Assembly: GCA_020445045.1 (NCBI GenBank)
Contig: JAGRHI010000119.1
Span: forward strand, 1,335 to 11,356
DNA: 10,022 bases
Source: Candidatus Competibacteraceae bacterium
GTDB taxonomy: Bacteria; Pseudomonadota; Gammaproteobacteria; Competibacterales; Competibacteraceae
Direction of reading: 5' to 3'
Shown: piece by piece, positions 1 through 4,734 of the stretch
How positions within the stretch are numbered: the first letter of the stretch is position 1
Layout: each line of letters begins with the position of its first letter
Program-made: the position numbers and the translations under genes
The notes under the pieces: generated by a model
What the model was told of the DNA's origin: nothing
The model's database searches: none
The model's input: only the letters and a program-made list of their open reading frames with translations

Positions 1-244
1 GCGCGTAGGTATCCTGGGCGTAGAGGATGTCCTGATACTCGGCCAGCTCGGCGATGTTTCGCGCCAGCTTCTTGCGGGCGTCCTTCTTGTCCTTGAAACC
101 GGCGGTAAATCCAGGGTCGTAGTCCTTGCGCAGGGACATCTTGTGACCGGGCGGCACCATGATGTGCTTCAGGCGCAGTTCCAGCTCCGAATCCTCCGAT
201 ACCGGGACGATGATCTTGCGGTTGGGGTCAAGGCGGTCTTTCAT
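1..244 (-). CDS. ppk2: Polyphosphate kinase 2 family protein, N-terminal part (runs off the left edge)
   Basis: The minus strand encodes about 81 residues beginning MKDRLDPNRKIIVPV and reaching NIAELAEYQDILYAQDTYA at the window edge. The run KHIMVPPGHKMSLRKDYDPG followed by a Lys-rich helix and EYQDILYAQDTYA matches the conserved N-terminal lead-in of PPK2 proteins. These transfer phosphate between polyphosphate and nucleotides (ADP/GDP or AMP) in the cytoplasm. The Walker A and B motifs that would prove activity lie beyond the edge, so the PPK2 subclass cannot be assigned. Two in-frame ATGs occur, at 250 and 244. I chose 244 because the only SD-like run (GGGA on the minus strand, 254-257) is 9 bases from it but only 3 from the other. 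The gene is divergent from the GST-like gene across about 200 bases. Confidence 0.85.
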   Translation of the reverse strand, partial: MKDRLDPNRKIIVPVSEDSELELRLKHIMVPPGHKMSLRKDYDPGFTAGFKDKKDARKKLARNIAELAEYQDILYAQDTYA

Positions 245-445
245 GATCATGATTCCCGTGCGAGTGAGGTGGGATCGGGCCGGCGGCCGGAAAGATTTTG
301 ATAACTGTAGCGGATATCCACCGGCGCGATCACGTGGTAGACGATTTCAGTCCGCTCTCGATGAGGGTCGAATCCCTATACTTCTTGGTCATCCCGACCG
401 TTCCGTATCGGGAATTCGCGCAACCGCCACCCGGAGAACCGACCC

Positions 446-1054
446 ATGCTCAAACTGTACTATCACCCCCTCTCCACGTTCACTCGCCGCGTTCTCATCG
501 CGCTGATCGAAAAAGCGATTTCCCACGAATTGATCCCGGTCGACATGGCCGCTCGGGAGCACAACCAACCAAGCTACCGCGCGCTGAATCCCTATGGCCG
601 GGTTCCCGCCTTGGTGGAGGACGATTTTGTCCTGTACGAATCGACGGCCATTCTCAATTACCTGGAAGCGATCCACCCGTCGCCGCCGTTGACGCCGGCC
701 GACCCGCGCGGTCGCGCCTTGGTCGACATGCACATGAAGCTTTGCGATCTGGAACTGACGCGGCAGACCGGAACGATCATTTTCCCCAAGCGCTTTTTGC
801 CCGAGCAACGCTGGAATCTGGCGGAAATGGCGCGGGCCAAGGCAGAGATCGAGCAGCACCTGGAGATCCTGGAGAGTTCGCTGGTGGGTCGGGAGTATCT
901 GGTCGCGGAGATGTATACCCTGGCGGAGGTCTGTTATACGCCCTTCGTCCAGTTCTTTCCGCTCATGGACATCGCGCCGCCTCCCGCGGTCGGCGCCTGG
1001 GCGGAACGCATCCTCAACCGCCCGAGCGCCGTGCGGACCCGCCCCAGTCATTGA
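446..1054 (+). CDS. Glutathione S-transferase family protein
   Basis: This 202-residue ORF has the usual GST length and layout. Residues 1-78 form a thioredoxin-like domain: strand LKLYYHP, a candidate catalytic Ser10 (HPLSTFT), the NPYGRVPAL segment with the cis-proline after Val53, and the glutathione gamma-glutamyl binding pair Glu65-Ser66 in YESTAILNYLE. An all-alpha C-terminal domain follows from about residue 88. Family knowledge: cytosolic enzymes conjugating or reducing substrates with glutathione, some being stress-response proteins without known catalysis; the substrate cannot be told from sequence. A weak SD (CGGAG) lies about 9-10 bases before the ATG. The gene converges with the minus-strand oxidase gene, their stop codons separated by 14 bases. 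A possible but weak -10 (TATACT, 377-382) lies upstream with no good -35. Confidence 0.88.
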   Translation: MLKLYYHPLSTFTRRVLIALIEKAISHELIPVDMAAREHNQPSYRALNPYGRVPALVEDDFVLYESTAILNYLEAIHPSPPLTPADPRGRALVDMHMKLCDLELTRQTGTIIFPKRFLPEQRWNLAEMARAKAEIEQHLEILESSLVGREYLVAEMYTLAEVCYTPFVQFFPLMDIAPPPAVGAWAERILNRPSAVRTRPSH

Positions 1055-1068
1055 AGCGTGATCGACGC

Positions 1069-2715
1069 TCAAACGAGAGAAGAAGTGAAGGGAATGCCCA
1101 GCGATGCCAGTACCCGTTCCGCCGCCAGCACCCCGCGATAATTCGCTTCCTCGAAGATCGAGTAACCGCTCAGATCGGAATGGGCGAACAGCACCCGGTC
1201 CCGCGTGTTCAGCAGGCGCTGGCGAGCTTCGTCCCAGACGAAACCGGGTCGAGGCCGGACCATGGCATGGCCCCAGCGCATCAGGTCCAGCCGGGCGACC
1301 TGCTCCCGGATATCGGGATGCGGTCCCGATAGATCGCGCAAAATCCACTCCGCCCATGTTGCCCACGGCGTTTCCAGCAGGCGTTGCCGCTCGCGATCCG
1401 GTGGGCCGTCGCACAGCGCGTGATACCAGGTGAACACAGTCCGGTCCTGATGCGCCGCCAGATGCTGGTGGGTGGCGACCACGTAGCCCAGCGCGGGGCT
1501 GTCGTACAGCACGTTATCCCAACTTAGCGGCGCGCCCCGGCGCTCGACGGGAAAGCCGCGCAGGCTGAGATTGGCTACCAGCCAGGGCGCATACTGAAAC
1601 TCGCCGATGGCGGCTTGCAGTTCGGCCGGGAGTTCCCGGAACACCCGAGGCGCCTGAAACACCGGCGCGGCCCAGATCACCGCCCGCGCCAGCCGCCGTA
1701 CCGAGCGGTTTTCGCGCGGCCGATATGCGTCCACCAGCACCACCCGATCCAGTTCCGACAACCGAAAAACCAGGGAGTCGGTGACGATGCGCGGTTCCAG
1801 CCGTTCCCGCAGGCGCTGGACCAGCCAGCCGTTGCCTGCCGGCCAGGTCAGCACATCGTCTTCGTCGGCGTCGCGGGCGCGGGCGTCGCGGCTGGCGAAG
1901 TAGTGAATCCCCATCCAGGCCGAGGTCTGATCGTAACGGCAACCGTAATCGTCGCGGCAGGCGTAATTGACGTACCAATGTAGCGGTTCGGCATCCAGCC
2001 GGTGTTGCAATAGAAAATCGCGCATGGAGATTCGATCCAGCGCCAGTAGATCGGGATCGCGGGCACTGAAGTCGATGGGAATGGCGAAGGCTTTACGGCC
2101 ATCTGCCCCGCGCCGACGCTGGAAACCATCCATCAACTCCTGGAAACGCTGGAACTGCGCCTCCTCATCCGGTCGGATGCCGACCCGCGGCCATAGCCCC
2201 TCATGCCAGAGACCGTTGGCGTACAGCCGCTCCCGGGGCGCGAAGCTGATGAAACGCTCGTCGTAAACGGGCTCCACCGCATGAGGATCGCCTTGCAGCA
2301 CGCCGAACTCCGCCAACAGTTCGCGTACGGCGCGGGATTCCTGGGTAGGAAACGGCAGATAGTGCGCGCCCCAGGGGTAGGCGGTGACGGCGTTTTTCCC
2401 GCCGCGGGCGTTGCCGCCGACTTCGGACTCCAGTTCCAGGATCGCGAAATCGGTGAACCCGGCTTGTTGCAGCTTCCAGCCGGCGGATAAGCCAGCAATG
2501 CCGCCGCCGACGATGACCACCGGCGTCTTCAGTATCTCGCCGGGTTCCGGGAACTGACCGGCGCGCAGACGATGGCCCAGAACGTTGGAGGCACCGAGGA
2601 TTTCCCCTTCCGGCAGCGGCGGCGCCTTGGGCGAATCCAGCCGCCGCCAGGCGTAGGCACCGCCGGTCGCGCCAGCGACGGCGGTCAGCGAGCACAGAAA
2701 CTGGCGGCGATTCAT
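1069..2715 (-). CDS. Tat-exported FAD-dependent oxidoreductase (amine oxidase/protoporphyrinogen oxidase-like)
   Basis: The 548-residue protein opens with a twin-arginine signal (MNRRQFLCSLTAVAGATGG), so it is probably exported folded, with its cofactor, to the periplasm. A Rossmann FAD-binding motif follows: VVIVGGGIAGLSAGW, with Gly70, Gly72 and Gly75, the acidic end of beta-2 at Glu94/Glu96, then VGGNA. Near the C-terminus (about 507-540) is the second FAD-contacting segment typical of flavin amine oxidases: LFAHSDLSGYSIFEEANYRG plus a helix. Family knowledge: FAD-dependent oxidation of amines, porphyrinogens or carotenoid-like substrates; the substrate here is unknown. It lies 95 bases downstream of the exported rhodanese gene on the same strand, so the two may be co-transcribed. 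The start is the only one giving the Tat signal directly. Confidence 0.82.
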   Translation of the reverse strand: MNRRQFLCSLTAVAGATGGAYAWRRLDSPKAPPLPEGEILGASNVLGHRLRAGQFPEPGEILKTPVVIVGGGIAGLSAGWKLQQAGFTDFAILELESEVGGNARGGKNAVTAYPWGAHYLPFPTQESRAVRELLAEFGVLQGDPHAVEPVYDERFISFAPRERLYANGLWHEGLWPRVGIRPDEEAQFQRFQELMDGFQRRRGADGRKAFAIPIDFSARDPDLLALDRISMRDFLLQHRLDAEPLHWYVNYACRDDYGCRYDQTSAWMGIHYFASRDARARDADEDDVLTWPAGNGWLVQRLRERLEPRIVTDSLVFRLSELDRVVLVDAYRPRENRSVRRLARAVIWAAPVFQAPRVFRELPAELQAAIGEFQYAPWLVANLSLRGFPVERRGAPLSWDNVLYDSPALGYVVATHQHLAAHQDRTVFTWYHALCDGPPDRERQRLLETPWATWAEWILRDLSGPHPDIREQVARLDLMRWGHAMVRPRPGFVWDEARQRLLNTRDRVLFAHSDLSGYSIFEEANYRGVLAAERVLASLGIPFTSSLV

Positions 2716-2810
2716 GGGGAGCGGCGGGCCACTGCCACTTCAAACCGTCCGCCGCGCAAATGACGCCTGGATGTGACGATGGTACTCGTGCCGGTTCCTT
2801 CCCATGGTGC

Positions 2811-3155
2811 TCAATCGGTCCGATAACCGCCACGCAGCATATCGTTCAGACCGCCCCGATTTTCGATTCGACTGTAGCCCATTTGCCGCAGCGTTTGTTC
2901 GGCGATGCTGGAACGGCGGCCGCTGCGGCAGTACAACACGATGCGGGCGTCGCGTTCCGGGGCAAAAGTGGTGATACGGCCGGCGATTTCGTCGTAGGGG
3001 ATGTTGATCGCCTGGCGGACATGGGTCTGCCGGTACTCTCCCGCCGTGCGCACATCGATCACCAGCGGCTGGCCGGGAACTGGTGGACCGCCGTGATCGG
3101 CCCATGCCGGTACGGAAAACAGCAGCGCCACCAGAAACCATGTTTGCCTGTTCAT
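2811..3155 (-). CDS. Periplasmic single-domain rhodanese-like protein
   Basis: From the ATG at 3155 the product is 114 residues: a Sec signal peptide (1-19, cut after VPAWA) followed by one rhodanese domain. Recognisable parts are the LVIDVRTAGEYRQTHVRQA segment (about 31-49), INIPYDEI, and the active-site loop CRSGRRS with catalytic Cys76. Rhodaneses carry a persulfide on this cysteine and transfer sulfane sulfur; small exported ones resemble PspE. The reading frame is open to an ATG at 3218, but a strong GGAGG (3164-3168, minus strand) lies 8 bases before the ATG at 3155 and only 2 before one at 3161. With the signal peptide this fixes the start at 3155. A small ORF ends 22 bases upstream and the FAD oxidase follows, suggesting one operon. 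Confidence 0.85.
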   Translation of the reverse strand: MNRQTWFLVALLFSVPAWADHGGPPVPGQPLVIDVRTAGEYRQTHVRQAINIPYDEIAGRITTFAPERDARIVLYCRSGRRSSIAEQTLRQMGYSRIENRGGLNDMLRGGYRTD

Positions 3156-3177
3156 GTTCATGTCCTCCAGATCGAGT

Positions 3178-3411
3178 TCATAGCTTGGGGCGCGGAAAGC
3201 GATAGTGAGTTCCATCACTGTCCAGGCTCAGGGTAGCCCTCATGAGTCGATACCGATCGCCATCAGCCAACGTCGTGCTCGGCACGGTCTGCTCCTTCGC
3301 CTGATCGGATTTCGGCGCGCGAGGTGTGCTGGACCGATTCGGCCAGTTTGTGCCCGAGGTACCGGTCACCGCCACCGCTGATTTTCGTTCAAGATCCGGC
3401 GAATACGGCAT
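3178..3411 (-). CDS. Small hypothetical protein upstream of the rhodanese
   Basis: A 77-residue ORF (MPYSPDLERKSAVAVTGTSG... ending YRFPRPKL) that I do not recognise. It has no signal peptide, no membrane segment and no known motif. The first half is Ser/Thr/Pro-rich and of low complexity; the second half (DGDRYRLMRATLSLDSDG) could form two beta-strands. In favour of a real gene: an SD-like AGAGG sits 4 bases before its ATG, its stop is 22 bases from the rhodanese start with the rhodanese SD between them, and its GC-rich composition matches that cluster, changing abruptly to AT-rich just upstream. Against it: short, unusual amino-acid composition, no family match. It could simply be leader sequence of the rhodanese operon. 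Confidence 0.42.
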   Translation of the reverse strand: MPYSPDLERKSAVAVTGTSGTNWPNRSSTPRAPKSDQAKEQTVPSTTLADGDRYRLMRATLSLDSDGTHYRFPRPKL

Positions 3412-3922
3412 AAAACCTCTCTATCTTACAATGTAGAATTCGATGTCATGATTTATCCGCGAATCGAGTGGGTTATGGGTATCAGCTAATCGATCAATGG
3501 GCTGATAGCCGAGTTTTTGATCAGAAATTATTCTTTTTGCCACCCAATCGTATTGTTAGCTATTAACAACTTTTTTTAAGTGGTAATTCAGGAGTGATTC
3601 AGGTTGGAACTTTTATATCTGTAACCCGTTGCAATATTGAATAGATAAAATCGGAAAGATAAATAATATATATAAAACCTGATTAGTTGGAAGAAAAGCA
3701 GATTGAAACTGATAAAAAATTGAGTCGTTTTTTGCCACCGACGTGGTTTTTTATCGAAGTCCAAGTGATGAGATATTGATTATTGGTGCTATTTTTTTCA
3801 AAGCAACCAAAGCCTGAATAATGCTCAACGATAAGAGCTTACTTATGTTGGGGAAGCGAAGTGGATATTATTGCGCCAAGATCATATGCCAATTTACGAC
3901 CATTTCTCAAACCAGATAAATC
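3412..3922. other. AT-rich intergenic stretch without a credible gene
   Basis: About 510 bases of clearly lower GC than the cluster to the left, rich in A and T runs and with stops in all frames. I see no coding sequence, RNA gene or IS end. It must contain the promoter of the minus-strand rhodanese/oxidase cluster; a weak candidate reading left from about 3450 is ATGACA, 15 bases, TAAGAT. Two mutually exclusive small hairpins occur: TATCAGC (3480-3486) with GCTGATA (3501-3507), and GATCAA (3492-3497) with TTGATC (3517-3522). Confidence 0.55.
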
Positions 3923-4129
3923 GTTTTGGCTCGGAATAAAAATGTAGAATCTGCATTGAATGATTATAAGCGTTCTTATGGAATAAGCGGCAACTACTCA
4001 TCGACCGCAGGTATCGGTAAGTAAGCGGTTTATATAGCGGCCAATCTCCAAGATGGCACCAAATATCATTTGGTCATAATAGCCTATAACACGAGCAGAA
4101 TTGTTGAAAGCGGTATCTCGAATGAGGTT
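3923..4129 (+). pseudogene. Decayed fibronectin type III domain, paralog of the first domain of the downstream secreted protein
   Basis: One reading frame of 69 codons aligns along its length with the FN3 domain encoded at about 4840-5052. It begins VLARNKNVES (functional copy VTLAWDASSG; the hallmark Trp is now Arg, a one-base TGG to CGG change), continues YGISGNYSS (YGQASGAYTS), hits an in-frame TAA at 4022-4024, and ends NLQDGTKYHLVIIAYNT...VESGISNEV (NLDDSKTYYFAARAYNT...VESANSNEV). By eye 15 of 29 residues are identical without gaps in that last part. There is no start, signal peptide or SD in front, the DNA is AT-rich, and the frame ends at a TGA (4172-4174). It is best read as the remnant of an older, diverged secreted-protein gene. 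Confidence 0.75.
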
Positions 4130-4443
4130 GGGCTAATTTGGCGCAGGTCAATTATCGGTAATCCTTCCTTGTGAGCCAGGCTAAGCATGGCGACCAATGG
4201 TTGCTTTGGCTTGCCGGCGGTAATCACCACGGTGGCGCTCCGACCGCCGCGACCCTTGATTTGGCCAGGCCGGCATGTGGCGCCAACCCTTCACAAGCGA
4301 AGTGACGATTGGCTACATCGCTTTCTTGCAATCCCGCACCTGCTTTTCCCGCATCGACGTCACGATGATTCGCTCGATAGCCCGACAGACCAAATGGCAC
4401 CAGTATTAAATGAGGCCAAAATGGCCCGAACAAAAGATTTTAT
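4130..4443. other. GC-richer islet without a convincing gene; possible recombinase relic on the minus strand
   Basis: GC content rises between about 4150 and 4400 compared with both sides. An 88-codon plus-strand ORF (4187-4453) and a 69-codon minus-strand ORF (4224-4433) have no SD or recognisable motif, and I do not call them. On the minus strand one frame (about 4083-4300) reads GQIKGRGGRSATVVITAGK and then MLSLAHKEGLPIIDL. This faintly recalls the C-terminal region of serine recombinases (basic GRxGGRP turn followed by a small helix-turn-helix). Preceding sequence in other frames contains IERII and AGAGL pieces. If real it is a frameshifted fragment, and the similarity is weak. Confidence 0.3.
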
Positions 4444-4460
4444 CGGTCCATAATGGACCG
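4444..4460. repeat. Perfect 17-bp inverted repeat (7-bp arms, 3-base centre)
   Basis: CGGTCCA-TAA-TGGACCG is perfectly symmetric, with no mismatch in the 7-bp arms. It lies upstream of the riboswitch leader in a non-coding region, so it could be a dimeric regulator's operator or a small RNA hairpin. No T-tract follows, so it is not a good terminator. Confidence 0.6.
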
Positions 4461-4530
4461 AATTCAAGCTGTTATGGGGTCCAGGATGAAAAATTTTGAT
4501 GCATTGTATCCAAAATATAGCTATTTGGGC

Positions 4531-4559
4531 TTGCGCTCGATCGATGGTATGCATACCAT
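4531..4559 (+). promoter_or_regulatory. Tentative sigma-70-like promoter overlapped by a 16-bp perfect palindrome
   Basis: TTGCGC (4531-4536) and TACCAT (4554-4559) are separated by 17 bases, each matching four of six consensus positions. A transcript from here would start near 4566, shortly before the riboswitch aptamer, which is where a promoter is needed. The perfect palindrome ATGGTATGCATACCAT (4544-4559) covers the -10 element and is positioned as a repressor operator would be. The promoter call is weak; the palindrome itself is certain. Confidence 0.3.
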
Positions 4560-4582
4560 TAGCTCCAAGATAGCTAAAGGAA

Positions 4583-4674
4583 GCTTGAAAAGGGCAAACC
4601 GCTTCGAAAGGGCGGGACGCAAAACCACTGGCCTAACTCCCGGACACCGGGGCAGGGTCGCAGGGTTGCCAAGC
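4583..4674 (+). promoter_or_regulatory. Cyclic-di-GMP-I (GEMM-I) riboswitch aptamer
   Basis: The sequence follows the class I c-di-GMP aptamer closely. P1 pairs GGCAA (4593-4597) with TTGCC (4666-4670), continued by CC with GG, and possibly lengthened by GCTT (4583-4586) with AAGC (4671-4674). The next stem carries a GAAA loop (4606-4609) and is followed by the highly conserved GGGACGCAAA (4614-4623). GGCCTAA (4630-4636) opens the third stem: CCT (4632-4634) with AGG (4654-4656) and CCCGG (4639-4643) with CCGGG (4647-4651) around an ACA loop. Family knowledge: it binds c-di-GMP and switches expression of motility, biofilm and exoprotein genes. It lies 61 bases before the start codon of the secreted FN3/PKD protein on the same strand. 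Whether c-di-GMP turns this gene on or off cannot be read with certainty. Confidence 0.95.
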
Positions 4675-4730
4675 GAACGCAGTAGCCTCCCGGCACCGTT
4701 CCGTTCGCGCGGCACGTGTATTTGGAGGTT
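4673..4730 (+). promoter_or_regulatory. Putative riboswitch expression platform (hairpin plus anti-Shine-Dalgarno)
   Basis: Directly after the aptamer, GCGAACG (4673-4679) can pair perfectly with CGTTCGC (4702-4708). Its 22-base loop contains AGCCTCC (4684-4690), which can alternatively pair with GGAGGTT (4724-4730) covering the ribosome binding site, with one G-U pair. No T-run follows either hairpin, so control of translation initiation fits better than transcription termination. The first stem shares bases 4673-4674 with the possible P1 extension, so aptamer closure could compete with it. This is inferred from pairing by eye. Confidence 0.5.
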
Positions 4731-4734
4731 GGCG

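Noticed and set aside
241..252. 12-bp palindrome TCATGATCATGA at the start of the PPK2 gene
   Set aside because: It arises from the two tandem ATGATC-type start codons and is too simple to support an operator.
298..1414. Long ORFs on both strands (plus 298-1332, minus 389-1414) overlapping the GST gene
   Set aside because: They are Arg/Pro/Gly-rich out-of-frame readings of GC-rich coding DNA. The GST frame (446-1054) has a full family match and they have none.
4187..4453. 88-codon plus-strand ORF in the GC-richer islet
   Set aside because: No SD, odd composition (His, Arg, Pro), no family resemblance, and it lies in a region that looks like mixed relics.
4453..4734. The 94-residue N-terminal extension of the FN3/PKD protein starting at 4453
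   Set aside because: It would translate straight through the riboswitch aptamer, has no SD, and places the signal peptide internally. The ATG at 4735 has GGAGG at the correct spacing followed by a signal peptide.
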